Below are positions 28,231 to 37,603 of a stretch of 59,124 nt of DNA, in pieces (the first letter of the stretch is position 1; each line of letters opens with the position of its first letter). Source of the DNA: Sulfurovaceae bacterium (lineage in GTDB: Bacteria > Campylobacterota > Campylobacteria > Campylobacterales > Sulfurovaceae); the NCBI GenBank assembly GCA_016744805.1, contig JADGDQ010000008.1:1-59124 (forward strand). Direction: 5' to 3'. A program made the position numbers and the translations under genes. The notes beneath the pieces are model-generated. The model did not search any database and was not told the DNA's origin. It worked only from the letters and a program-made list of their open reading frames with translations.

Positions 28231-31200
28231 ATTCCAAGGGTTATGATGGCACCATCATACGCACCATCTAGCTGTTGGACATTATAATCCCATCCACCTC
28301 TTGCAAAGAGTAGCCAATCTTTGTAAATACCAAATGTTCCTTCGATATTTATACTAGAAGCAAATTGAAACTTATCAATTCTATCATCTTTTGACGCTCC
28401 TGCTGAGGCAATCAAGCTTACTCCATTATCTTGATTGAGTTTCCAGTAGGCATAAGCAACAAGAAAATAAGTTTGGCTTAATTTGGGGTCATAGTAGCCA
28501 TGGTCTAAATCAAGATCATATCCAAAATGTCTAGTCTCTATACCTATATCTACATTCCAGTACTGTGTTCTTGCAAGTTCTCTTGTGATTTTTGTATATA
28601 TATTCCATCGTTTATTCTCATCTGAAAAGTCTGTATAACTAGCACTTAAGCCAATAGAGTAGAGCAAAGAGGGATACCAAGTAAGTGATATATTTGCTTG
28701 ATTAAAAGTAGTATCCAAAGAGAGAGCTTTTGGAGATGCCAAAAAATAGCTATGTTCTAATCCTAAAGATGCTTTAAATATATCTGAGGCTCTCCACTTA
28801 ACTGTAGCTTTGTAGATGGCTTCATTTTGGAAGCTATGAATTTTATCTTTGAGTGTATCTGGTTTGTCAGCAACCTTTGCTACACCCAAGTAACCATCTA
28901 TATCCCATTTAGGATTAATACGGTGAGTTAGACCTATCCATGCTTTGGAGTGTCGGATTCTTTTACCTGCATTAATAGGTGCAAAAGGACTATTAAGCTG
29001 GGTCTCTAAGAGATCTTGACCTACTCCTCCATAGATAGAACTATCAAGGTTTAGAAAATATCTCCCTTCTAAATAGGCAGAGAGCATACTAATATGGTCT
29101 GAATCAAAATAGTAGTTAATAGTAGGATAGAGATAGGAGCGGTAGGGTGTTGCAATAAATCTTTGGAGGAGTTTAGTATCATTAGAGTCAGCTCGTAACT
29201 CTATAACCTTTTTGAGTGCTTGGTAGGTCTCTTGGGGTTTTTGTATATGTTGTAGTGCTACAGCTTTGGCATATATTGCCTCATAATCATGTGGGTCTTT
29301 TTGGAGGATTTTATCTATATATTCAAATGCCTCTGAGGGTCTACTCCAAGATAAAGTTGCAGAGATAGCTCTAAGGTATGCCATGTCTTCTCCAAAATTA
29401 TCTTTGTATCTTTGAAAAAGCTCTAAAGATTCGTGATAGTTTCCTCGCCATGATTGTACTTTTGCATACTCTAAGAGTGCTTTTTTGTCTTTTGGATTAT
29501 TTTTGACATATTGTGCATAGCTATGAGCAGATTGGTCTAGATTATTTGCCCATGATGAGGTTTTTGCAAAAAGAAGTAAGTTTGCATCATTAGGTTCAAG
29601 CTCATATATTTTGAGATATGTTTGTGCTGAGAGTCTGTAGTCACTTAAAAAAGAGGCTAACTTTGCCTTTTTTTCTAGGTATCGTATATTATTTGGTTCT
29701 AATAATGTGGCAGAAGTAAGATACTTGAGTGCATCATTATATTTTTCTGCATAGTCTAGCCATTTGGCTCTTTGGTAGTTTGTTTCTGCTTGGCTTGGTT
29801 CTAGTTGTGCTAAAAACGATAAATGTGATTGATTATTATCTGTTTTGACTGATACACCTTTGATGCCATCTTGTGGAGAGTCTCCATAGATAACAATTCG
29901 TCGTATATTATATGGATTCATCTGTTGTATATTTTCTATACCACCATAGGCAGCAAGAGCGGTTGTATATCCATACTTAGCAAGAATTTTATAAACTTTT
30001 GGATTAAAAGCATTATCTCCAAAAGGATATGAGAAATTTTTTGCAGTAATACCTAAGTGTACTTTTAGAGCTACTTTGGAGTGGAGTATCTGATAAGCAA
30101 TCTCTTTGTCTTTGAGGTTACTTAGCTTAAAGTGTGTACTAGAGTGTGAGCCAAACTTTATGCCATTTTGTAGCATCTCTTGGGCTTCAGACCATATTAA
30201 ATAGCTACTTGCACCACTCTCTTTATCTATAAAATTTTGTCTGCGTCTATATTCGCGGTCTTCTTGTGAGATACCAATAGCATCTGTTACTAGATAAATC
30301 TCTGCTTTGAGATTATATTTTTTTAAAATAGGGTAAGCCTTGCTATAAATTTGGCTACATCCATCATCAAAAGTAATTGCTATAGGTTTTTTGGGTAGAG
30401 CTTTGCCTCCTATGGATGCATTATAAATATCATCAACAAATACAGATTCATAACCTCTATTATGAATAAGATTCATTTGAGCATCAAACTCTTGTGTATC
30501 TAAAAAGTAGCGGTTTTTTCTCTCTCCTATACAGTGGTACTCTAGTATAGGTATCTCTTGATTTATGGCTAGTAGTTTTTGTTTTTTGGGATTTTGTATT
30601 AGTTTATTGAGTTTTGCACCTTTTTCTAGTGTAAGTAGGGCTTGGTCTACACTGATATATAGCTGTTCAATAGTGGCTAACTTAAGCCAAGTAGCTAAAT
30701 CTTGAGGATTTTTTTGGAGATATTTTTTATAGAGAGAGATAGCTTTAGAGTAATTGCCTAATTTGAGTGAGGCATGTGCTAGACCCTCTATATTGTGTTG
30801 GGTATTTTTTTGTAGTTTTATAAGTTCAAGATAGGCTTCATATTGTTTTTGATAATTGACACTCCAGACTGCAAGATGAGCTTTCATTTGGAGGTATTGT
30901 ATATTATTTGGCTCTTGTTGCAAAGCTATGTCAATCTGTTGTAGTGATTTTTTTGGTTGATTACTCATAGAGTAAGCCTGTGCTAATTTATAAGAAGAGA
31001 GCGTATCTTTTGGATTATATTTGAGTATTGCTTCTAGGGAAGATATAGTTTTTGGAAGGTTTTTATTTAGAGCATAAATATCTGAAGCTCTTTTCCTTAT
31101 ATCTACTCTTGTTGGGTCTTGTAGTAGCATCTTCTCATAATTTTTTAATGCTAAATCCCACTCTTTATTTAACTCTGCTAATATACCATATCGCTCTTGA

Positions 31201-31577
31201 TATTGTATATTTGTTTTATTATGTTCTACTGCAAGAGCTATGCTTTTAAAAGCTTTGAGAGGCTCTTTATTAATACTATATGCTTGACTTAATTTATTAT
31301 CTATTATGGCACTATTAGCTGTTAGCTCTTTTGCCTTTTCAAGAGTATAAATAAGATTTTTTATATCTTTTTGGTGTGCATAATTGTCGGATAATCGTAG
31401 CCAAAGATCAACTCTTTGAGGTGTGCTTTGTAATATATTTTTGTATATTGTATTTGCATCATCCCATCTATTTTCCATCTCTGCTTTAATTCCTTCGTTT
31501 GGAATTGTGATACTACTTGCATAAATAATATGACAAAAAAAGAGACTTATAACGAGTATATTTTTCATTTTCTCCAC
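28215..31577 (-). CDS. TPR / polysaccharide deacetylase / TPR / outer-membrane barrel fusion
   Basis: An 1120-residue exported protein with a signal peptide (about 1-21). The order of parts is: TPR-like repeats (about 25-330), a NodB-type deacetylase (about 342-580), more TPR repeats (about 590-800), and a beta-barrel (about 815-1120) ending in Phe (K-R-R-F), the outer-membrane signature. The deacetylase has T-F-D-D-G (402-406) and H-S-S-T-H (478-482), so the metal triad Asp405-His478-His482 is intact. In E. coli PgaA is TPR plus barrel and PgaB is deacetylase plus glycosidase; here the deacetylase is built into the exporter. It overlaps the glycosyltransferase gene by 13 bases. It probably deacetylates an amino-sugar polymer as it leaves the cell. 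Confidence 0.85.
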   Translation of the reverse strand: MEKMKNILVISLFFCHIIYASSITIPNEGIKAEMENRWDDANTIYKNILQSTPQRVDLWLRLSDNYAHQKDIKNLIYTLEKAKELTANSAIIDNKLSQAYSINKEPLKAFKSIALAVEHNKTNIQYQERYGILAELNKEWDLALKNYEKMLLQDPTRVDIRKRASDIYALNKNLPKTISSLEAILKYNPKDTLSSYKLAQAYSMSNQPKKSLQQIDIALQQEPNNIQYLQMKAHLAVWSVNYQKQYEAYLELIKLQKNTQHNIEGLAHASLKLGNYSKAISLYKKYLQKNPQDLATWLKLATIEQLYISVDQALLTLEKGAKLNKLIQNPKKQKLLAINQEIPILEYHCIGERKNRYFLDTQEFDAQMNLIHNRGYESVFVDDIYNASIGGKALPKKPIAITFDDGCSQIYSKAYPILKKYNLKAEIYLVTDAIGISQEDREYRRRQNFIDKESGASSYLIWSEAQEMLQNGIKFGSHSSTHFKLSNLKDKEIAYQILHSKVALKVHLGITAKNFSYPFGDNAFNPKVYKILAKYGYTTALAAYGGIENIQQMNPYNIRRIVIYGDSPQDGIKGVSVKTDNNQSHLSFLAQLEPSQAETNYQRAKWLDYAEKYNDALKYLTSATLLEPNNIRYLEKKAKLASFLSDYRLSAQTYLKIYELEPNDANLLLFAKTSSWANNLDQSAHSYAQYVKNNPKDKKALLEYAKVQSWRGNYHESLELFQRYKDNFGEDMAYLRAISATLSWSRPSEAFEYIDKILQKDPHDYEAIYAKAVALQHIQKPQETYQALKKVIELRADSNDTKLLQRFIATPYRSYLYPTINYYFDSDHISMLSAYLEGRYFLNLDSSIYGGVGQDLLETQLNSPFAPINAGKRIRHSKAWIGLTHRINPKWDIDGYLGVAKVADKPDTLKDKIHSFQNEAIYKATVKWRASDIFKASLGLEHSYFLASPKALSLDTTFNQANISLTWYPSLLYSIGLSASYTDFSDENKRWNIYTKITRELARTQYWNVDIGIETRHFGYDLDLDHGYYDPKLSQTYFLVAYAYWKLNQDNGVSLIASAGASKDDRIDKFQFASSINIEGTFGIYKDWLLFARGGWDYNVQQLDGAYDGAIITLGIKRRF

Positions 31578-32953
31578 CTTTTATCTCTAAAAATAAGTAT
31601 ATCAGCCAAAAATCTAATAAATGTTACAAAATCATAGAGCAGACTGAGGTATCTTACGGGTGTAGAGAGTACGCCTTTGAGCATATACTCCCATCGTTTT
31701 CCTTTGTTAATATATATTAAAACACCAATGGATACAAATGCCTCTAATACTAAAGTTAACAAAAGTGCATCCCACATTTGAAAAATAATCATCAAAAGAA
31801 GAGTAATAGGGAAAAGAATTTTTTCTGCTAAAGAGGTAAAAATAGACCATCCCATAGGTCGTCCATATTTTTCTGTTCGTTCATCTCCAAAAACTTGACG
31901 ATATGGTTCTTTTATTTTTCGTTTTTCATTTATAATCTTTTGCTCTTTTTTAGATATTCTTTGTTTATTGAAAAATTTTCTAAAAGATTTAAAGGGTGTA
32001 AGAACCAAATGAGGAAAGTAGTAACAGCTTTGAAAAAAGGAAGAAGACCATAGATATATCTGTCGTGGTAAAAATTCGGCTTCTGGTTCTTGTGACCTTG
32101 CTACCACATCAGTTATTTGCACATTTCTATACCCATGGTTGAGCATAGCAAAACCTATAAAAATATCTTCAGAGTTTGTTAGGTCATCACCTAAAATAGG
32201 TTCATAGGTAGCAAAAAGATCTTTAAGATATTCTCTACGATAAGCTACAGCACATCCTACAGGATTTGTAATAGTTCCAAACCATACCATTTGTCCATGG
32301 TAAATAAATTTTTGCAAAAAAGAATAAAGTACATCTCTATAAATACTACTTATAGCCCGCATTTTTCGGTGAAGCCAATCTTGTTTTAGAAGAAAATCTT
32401 TTTCTCCATATTTTTTAAAATACTCTTGTATATTTTTATCTTCTATCCATCTTTGTCTATCTTTGTCTCGTGTGGGTTGTACCATGCCACAAACACTTGA
32501 TATTCCTACCGCCTGAAAAAGTTCTTCTACCATTCGCTCTATATAGTTATTAGATTCTAAGTATGTATCTGCATCCAAAATAAACTCAACATCAGTATCA
32601 AATACTCTTGATTGAATTTTGAGTGAAGGTGTTTTACCTATGGAGTGTTGTCTTTTGATAATAGTAATCTCCACGCCTCGCATCTGAGCAAACTCTTGTG
32701 CTACTTGTATTGTATTATCACTACTTCCATCATCAATAAGCATAATCTCTTTAGGTTTGATTGTTTGGTCAAGTAAAGAGTCTAGGCAGAGTACAATATT
32801 TTTTTCTTCATTGAATGCAGGAATAACAACCCCTACTGTAGCATCTTTCCAGTTTTTAGTAGGAGTAGGAATAGTTTTGTCTGGACCATGTATCAGACCT
32901 AATACACTTATTATAAGATTAGGACTCAAAACAAAATATGGGGTTGTTGCCAT
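31565..32953 (-). CDS. PgaC-like processive glycosyltransferase, family 2
   Basis: A 462-residue GT2. Motifs: V-V-I-P-A-F-N-E-E (42-50), D-D-G-S-S-D-N (74-80), D-A-D (127-129), S-E-D (261-263) and Q-I-Y-L-W (298-302), where processive enzymes usually read Q-x-x-R-W. Two or three membrane helices follow (about 370-410 and 430-455) with one weak hydrophobic stretch at the start. It should polymerise an NDP-sugar and feed the chain across the inner membrane, as PgaC does with UDP-GlcNAc. There is no pgaD-like gene. AAAGGAG precedes the ATG. Confidence 0.85.
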   Translation of the reverse strand: MATTPYFVLSPNLIISVLGLIHGPDKTIPTPTKNWKDATVGVVIPAFNEEKNIVLCLDSLLDQTIKPKEIMLIDDGSSDNTIQVAQEFAQMRGVEITIIKRQHSIGKTPSLKIQSRVFDTDVEFILDADTYLESNNYIERMVEELFQAVGISSVCGMVQPTRDKDRQRWIEDKNIQEYFKKYGEKDFLLKQDWLHRKMRAISSIYRDVLYSFLQKFIYHGQMVWFGTITNPVGCAVAYRREYLKDLFATYEPILGDDLTNSEDIFIGFAMLNHGYRNVQITDVVARSQEPEAEFLPRQIYLWSSSFFQSCYYFPHLVLTPFKSFRKFFNKQRISKKEQKIINEKRKIKEPYRQVFGDERTEKYGRPMGWSIFTSLAEKILFPITLLLMIIFQMWDALLLTLVLEAFVSIGVLIYINKGKRWEYMLKGVLSTPVRYLSLLYDFVTFIRFLADILIFRDKRWRK

Positions 32954-32977
32954 AACTGCTCCTTTTAAATAGCTTTT

Positions 32978-33949
32978 TTATTTCTCTTTAGCACGCCTTA
33001 TAAGATCTCTTAGTGTATCATCAAAACTCCACTTTATTTGGTGTGATGAGAATTTTTTGAGTTTTCTTAAATCAGGCTTTCTAAAATAAATCTCTTCAAA
33101 CTCTTCACCATAGGCATCATCATAAGAGATATATTTAATCTCTGAATTACTATTAGCCAATGATTTTACATGCTTAGCAACATTATTAATAGTAATCTCA
33201 TAATTACTGCCTACATTAATAACCTCTCCTTTGGTTGCAGGGTTTGATCCAATATCATCTAAATAAATCACAGTATCTCTTACATCCATAAATGCACGAA
33301 TCTGTGTTCCATCTCCAAAAACAGTTAACTCTTCATTATTAATAGCCTGTTGTACGAAACGGGGAACAACCATGCCATATTTACCTGTTTGATTTGGACC
33401 TATTACATTAAAAAACCTAATAAGTGTAATATCAAGGTCATGTTCACGAACATACGAAAGACCATACGCTTCATCAGCTAATTTACTAATAGAGTAGTTC
33501 CATCGAGAATTTATTCCTGGACTAATATAGAGTTCCATATCCTCACTAAGGAGTTGATTGCTTTTTCTATTTCCATAAACTTCAGAGGTAGAGGCGATTA
33601 CAACTTTTGCTTTCCAATCACTCCGAAGTACCGCACGAAGTACCCGTTCGCATCCTGCTATATTTGTAGAGAGTACACTAATTGGTTTCTCTAAGACTCT
33701 AAAAACACCTACAACAGCAGCTAAGTGATAGATTCTATCAGCCCAATTAACTCTTTTGTCTAACTCTTCATCTATAAGTACATCTACCTCATTAAAATAA
33801 AAGTTATTATACTTTTCACACTCCTCTAAGTTTGATAAACGACCAGTTGATAAATTATCTAATATATGTACTTTATCACCTTTTTTCAAATGATAAAGAG
33901 CCAAGTTAGAACCTATGAATCCTGCACCACCAGTGATTAAAATATGCAT
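32978..33949 (-). CDS. NAD-dependent sugar-nucleotide epimerase/dehydratase family enzyme
   Basis: A 323-residue extended short-chain dehydrogenase. The NAD motif G-G-A-G-F-I-G is at 7-13, D-N-L-S-T-G follows the second strand, and the catalytic Y152-x-x-x-K156 is intact. The S-E-V-Y-G (122-126) and R-F-F-N-V-I-G-P segments recall UDP-glucuronate decarboxylases and UDP-hexose 4-epimerases, which cannot be told apart here. In context it would supply the building block for the glycosyltransferase 24 bases downstream, for example a UDP-HexNAc epimer. Confidence 0.85.
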   Translation of the reverse strand: MHILITGGAGFIGSNLALYHLKKGDKVHILDNLSTGRLSNLEECEKYNNFYFNEVDVLIDEELDKRVNWADRIYHLAAVVGVFRVLEKPISVLSTNIAGCERVLRAVLRSDWKAKVVIASTSEVYGNRKSNQLLSEDMELYISPGINSRWNYSISKLADEAYGLSYVREHDLDITLIRFFNVIGPNQTGKYGMVVPRFVQQAINNEELTVFGDGTQIRAFMDVRDTVIYLDDIGSNPATKGEVINVGSNYEITINNVAKHVKSLANSNSEIKYISYDDAYGEEFEEIYFRKPDLRKLKKFSSHQIKWSFDDTLRDLIRRAKEK

Positions 33950-33993
33950 CTAAGCTCCTTTTATTCAACTTATTTATATAGATAATTACATTA

Positions 33994-35325
33994 TTAGTGA
34001 TTAAAGTCAAGTATAAGTTTATTATAAATAAGATTTAATAGGTTATCGCTACTATTTGTAGGTGCATCTCCTGTTATTTCCCATATAGCAATTCCACCTA
34101 AATTATTTGTTTGTATATATTCTATTTTTTTTAGAAGAGATTGTTGATTTTCATAGCTATACATCTGTCTACTCTTTTGGTCATAAAGATAAGTTGCAGA
34201 TGCTTGAGGGTCATAATATTTTTGGTACTTTTTATTTTTTTGTAGCTGTGCAAGATAGTAGTATGGATAAACACCTGTATATGCTGTACCACTATCCCAT
34301 AAACCTTTAGCTCCGCCACTTGTTACTCTAAATAAGCCTTGAAAATACTCCAAATTAATACCATAAATAAGCCAACATTTTAGCTCTATATAGTGAGATT
34401 TTATCCATGAGGGAGCATATTTCCTATTATCAACTTCTCTCCAACTTCTTCCAAAAAAAGGTGTGCCAACAATAAGTTTGTTAGGTGCTACTCCTAGGGA
34501 TATAAATTTATTAACTACACTTTGTATATTCATAGTATCAAATGCACATGGATGAGGATATAAAGCAGTGTGATGGTTTGTAATTTTGTCCCAAGACCCA
34601 TGCATATTATAAGTCATTAGTGTAATATAATCAACATATTGCATATACTCTTTTACTTGTGTTTGTTCTATATGGGCAAATATTGGGCTTACGGCAACGC
34701 TTAGTTGATATGTTTTATTATCTTCCTTAGAAGCAATATCTAAATGTTTTCGTAGTGTTTGCAAAAGTAAAGTATAAGTTTTTTTTTCACTTTCATTAGC
34801 ATGAGGTGAGCCTTGATCAAAAGGATTGTCGGCTAAATTTGCTTCTCTGTAAACTGTTGGAAATTCCCAATCTATATCAACTCCATCCATAGAGTACTCT
34901 CGTAAGTATTTTATAATACTTGATGCAAATATATTACGAGCTTTGTATGTAGAGGCTACAGTATGAAAATTTCCCGATTGTGTCCATCCGCCTATAGAGA
35001 TAATAAGTGAGAGGTGAGGGTGCTTTTGTTTGAGCTTTTTTAAGGCTCCAAGATTGCCTCTAAGAGAGCTATTATTCTCATATATCTTTTGTATAGATGC
35101 ATATTTATCAAAGTGAGCTATTTTACCATCTTTGATTGTAGCAAAAGCATAGTGTAGATGTGTGATTTTTTTAAAAGGGATAGCAGAGGGTAGATAATAA
35201 TTATGCGTTTTATAAATTCCCCATTCAGGATAATAGGCAATTATTTTATATGAATTTGTTGTACTAGAGGCGTTAAGAGTTTGGAAGAAAAAAAAGAGAA
35301 GTATAATCAATCTTTGATAGTACAT
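33994..35325 (-). CDS. Secreted GH18 glycosidase (chitinase-like)
   Basis: A 443-residue glycoside hydrolase 18 with a signal peptide (about 1-19). S-I-G-G-W (110-114) and the catalytic D-G-V-D-I-D-W-E (147-154) are intact, with Glu154 as proton donor; later segments are Y-I-T-L-M-T-Y-N-M-H-G and G-G-I-A-I-W-E-I-T-G-D. GH18 enzymes cut beta-1,4-linked GlcNAc polymers by substrate-assisted catalysis. Its place before the epimerase, GT2 and deacetylase genes suggests it trims or recycles the polymer they make, like the hydrolase half of PgaB. It begins 5 bases after pdxA. Confidence 0.88.
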   Translation of the reverse strand: MYYQRLIILLFFFFQTLNASSTTNSYKIIAYYPEWGIYKTHNYYLPSAIPFKKITHLHYAFATIKDGKIAHFDKYASIQKIYENNSSLRGNLGALKKLKQKHPHLSLIISIGGWTQSGNFHTVASTYKARNIFASSIIKYLREYSMDGVDIDWEFPTVYREANLADNPFDQGSPHANESEKKTYTLLLQTLRKHLDIASKEDNKTYQLSVAVSPIFAHIEQTQVKEYMQYVDYITLMTYNMHGSWDKITNHHTALYPHPCAFDTMNIQSVVNKFISLGVAPNKLIVGTPFFGRSWREVDNRKYAPSWIKSHYIELKCWLIYGINLEYFQGLFRVTSGGAKGLWDSGTAYTGVYPYYYLAQLQKNKKYQKYYDPQASATYLYDQKSRQMYSYENQQSLLKKIEYIQTNNLGGIAIWEITGDAPTNSSDNLLNLIYNKLILDFNH

Positions 35326-35330
35326 ATCTA

Positions 35331-36245
35331 TTACTCCTTTACACAGTACCTTAGGGCATTAAGATAGCTTAAATTATTTAGTGCTACACCTTTATATGCT
35401 TTATCAAATGCTGTACCATGATCAACTGAGGTTCGTATGATAGGTAGATTCAAAGAGATATTAATTCCCTCATCAAAATAGAGTGCTTTAAGAGGAGCTA
35501 GACCTTGGTCGTGGTACATTGCTATGTAATGTTTGTAGTTAGCTCTAATTTGTGGAGTAAATGCTACATCAGGAACGAGGGGAGTAGTAAAGATAGTTTT
35601 GCCTAGTATTTTATGAGCTTCATTGATAGCTTGGCTAATAATTGTCTCTTCATCTCCTAATACCCCATCATCTCCTGCATGAGGATTAAGCCCCAAAACT
35701 GCTACCTGTTGCAAGGGCTGTGTAGCATAATAAAAATCCAGAAAAAAACGAGTTAAATCTTTTTTGTTTATACTTTGAGCTACCTCTTTAAGAGGAATAT
35801 GTTCTGTATATAAGGCTACAAACATCTTTTCACACCCTAGCATCATAATTGCCTCAGCTCCAAAGAAATCTCTTAAAGCATCAGTATGCCCCTTATAATA
35901 AATTCCTGCCTCTTCCCATGCTTTTTTATGTATAGGTAGTGTTACTATAGCATCTACCTTTTTTGCTTTTGCAAGCTCTACAGCTTTAGTAAATGAGGCA
36001 TAACTATATGCACCACTTAATGCCAAAATAGTAGAGGGCTTAAGAGTAAATGCCTTAGCCTCTGGGTCTATTATTTGAAAATCTTTGGGAATGGCTATAT
36101 TAAGAAGTGTAGATGCTTGATGGAGCATATATGAGTCTATACAGTAGATAGGCTCTACAAGTTTTTTGACTAAATGGTGGTTTTGTAATGCTAGTTCTAT
36201 ACCAATACCATGTAAATCACCAATAGAGATAGCTACTTTTTTCAT
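35331..36245 (-). CDS. pdxA: 4-hydroxythreonine-4-phosphate dehydrogenase PdxA
   Basis: The start is set at M-K-K-V-A-I-S-I-G-D; the frame is open eight codons further into pdxJ, but the family starts here. About 304 residues, with G-D-L-H-G-I-G-I-E, the metal-binding H-T-D-A-L and M-Y-H-D-Q-G-L-A-P-L-K, and T-S-V-D-H-G-T-A-F-D near the end. It acts in the DXP-dependent pyridoxal phosphate pathway together with PdxJ, which directly precedes it. Confidence 0.95.
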   Translation of the reverse strand: MKKVAISIGDLHGIGIELALQNHHLVKKLVEPIYCIDSYMLHQASTLLNIAIPKDFQIIDPEAKAFTLKPSTILALSGAYSYASFTKAVELAKAKKVDAIVTLPIHKKAWEEAGIYYKGHTDALRDFFGAEAIMMLGCEKMFVALYTEHIPLKEVAQSINKKDLTRFFLDFYYATQPLQQVAVLGLNPHAGDDGVLGDEETIISQAINEAHKILGKTIFTTPLVPDVAFTPQIRANYKHYIAMYHDQGLAPLKALYFDEGINISLNLPIIRTSVDHGTAFDKAYKGVALNNLSYLNALRYCVKE

Positions 36246-36249
36246 ACTT

Positions 36250-37032
36250 TTATCTTTGAATGCACTCACGCATTTGTTTTATAGCATCTTCCAATCCTGT
36301 ATACACAGCTTGTGCAATTATACTTTGTCCTATATTTAGCTCTTCAATAGATTCTATAGCAGTAACAGCCTGAACATTTTGATAATTTAATCCATGTCCT
36401 GCTGCAACTCTAATACCCAAAGAGTGTGCTTCGTCACTTAGTTTTTTAAGTGTTTCTAACTCTTGCTGGAGCATCTGTTTGAGTGTTTCTCTTGGGAGAT
36501 CTAAAGAGGGAATTCTATGATGGGTTGAGGTAAGATTACCATAAAGCATAGCATAAATATTGGCATATTTACCTGTATGAAACTCCACCCATTCTACACC
36601 TAATTCTTTGGATGCTCTAAGAGTATCACTACAAGGGTCAATAAAAAGAGAGACTTCTATCTGTTTGTCTTGAAGTTTTTTAATAGCATCTTTAAGTAGA
36701 GAACTTTGTGGTATTACTGATAGTCCACCCTCTGTTGTTACCTCTTCTCTTTTTTCTGGCACAATAGTTGCACGGTGAGGAGTGAGGTTGCAGACTATAT
36801 CTATAATCTCTGGAGCTATAGCACATTCAAGATTTACAGGCAGAGATGAGAGTGCAATAATATCTTTAGCATCACTATCTTGAATATGTCTTCTATCTTC
36901 ACGCAAATGGATAGTAATCTGATTAGCACCTGCTCGTTTGACAATCCCTAAAGCATCAATAACATTAGGGTCAGCTACTCTTCTTGCTTCTCTTAGTACA
37001 GCAATATGGTCAATATTAACACCTAGTAGCAT
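36250..37032 (-). CDS. pdxJ: Pyridoxine 5'-phosphate synthase PdxJ
   Basis: A 260-residue PdxJ TIM barrel: G-V-N-I-D-H-I-A-V-L-R-E-A-R, I-T-I-H-L-R-E-D-R-R-H-I, V-P-E-K-R-E-E-V-T-T-E-G-G and A-A-G-H-G-L-N-Y are all family signatures. It joins 1-deoxyxylulose-5-phosphate with the PdxA product to form pyridoxine phosphate. GAGGAG lies 7 bases before the ATG. Note that dxr, another user of deoxyxylulose phosphate, lies further on at 43.1 kb. Confidence 0.96.
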   Translation of the reverse strand: MLLGVNIDHIAVLREARRVADPNVIDALGIVKRAGANQITIHLREDRRHIQDSDAKDIIALSSLPVNLECAIAPEIIDIVCNLTPHRATIVPEKREEVTTEGGLSVIPQSSLLKDAIKKLQDKQIEVSLFIDPCSDTLRASKELGVEWVEFHTGKYANIYAMLYGNLTSTHHRIPSLDLPRETLKQMLQQELETLKKLSDEAHSLGIRVAAGHGLNYQNVQAVTAIESIEELNIGQSIIAQAVYTGLEDAIKQMRECIQR

Positions 37033-37046
37033 CTGTTAACTCCTCT

Positions 37047-37484
37047 TTAAAAATAAAAGACACAAGCATCATTGGAATTATAATCAAAACTACCATCTTC
37101 AAATGTAATACCTGCACCAAAAGAGTTACAATTATACTCGACACCATTTGCAGGTGTATTTATATCTGATACTATATGGATAATATCATCACCATTATAA
37201 GGGTCACCATTGTAGTTTCCTCTATATCCTGCAAAATCAAAAGAGCAGTTCTCTCCAGGATAAAATGAAAATTCTCCATTATTAAGTGTGTATTGTGAAA
37301 ATTGCATAGAGTCACAAATATAAGGTATACCAGCTAATGAAAATCCATTGTTATCAATTAAAAATAGTGTTGTAAGGGTTGGTTCTACAGGTGTTACTAT
37401 TACTGTATCACTACTACTACTCCCACAGCCTGATAATAGAAGTGTAGCACTCACTAGGCTTGTTAGTATAAAATTTTTGTTCAT
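37047..37484 (-). CDS. Small lipoprotein of unknown function
   Basis: The start is at MNKNFILTSL because GGAG lies 6 bases before that ATG; a further ATG four codons upstream overlaps the ribosome-binding site. A 145-residue lipoprotein: lipobox L-L-S-G-C near residue 19, then a Ser/Thr/Val-rich linker and a Cys-containing, Asn/Asp/Gly/Tyr-rich domain with four more Cys (I-C-D, E-N-C-S, Y-N-C-N, A-C-V) that may form two disulfides. It lies 14 bases before pdxJ and may share its transcript. The family is unknown. Confidence 0.7.
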   Translation of the reverse strand: MNKNFILTSLVSATLLLSGCGSSSSDTVIVTPVEPTLTTLFLIDNNGFSLAGIPYICDSMQFSQYTLNNGEFSFYPGENCSFDFAGYRGNYNGDPYNGDDIIHIVSDINTPANGVEYNCNSFGAGITFEDGSFDYNSNDACVFYF

Positions 37485-37571
37485 CCAAATCTCCATTTAG
37501 TTTGTTTTAACATCAAGTGTAATATTAAAGCCCTTAAAAGAAGGTAAAAACATACATAAATACTATCAGGG

Positions 37572-37577
37572 TATAAT
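37572..37577 (+). promoter_or_regulatory. -10 box for the PLA2-like gene
   Basis: TATAAT (GGTATAATATAGG), 26 bases before the ATG at 37604, giving a leader of about 20 bases. Confidence 0.5.
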
Positions 37578-37603
37578 ATAGGTAAAAATAAATGGGGTCA
37601 TAT

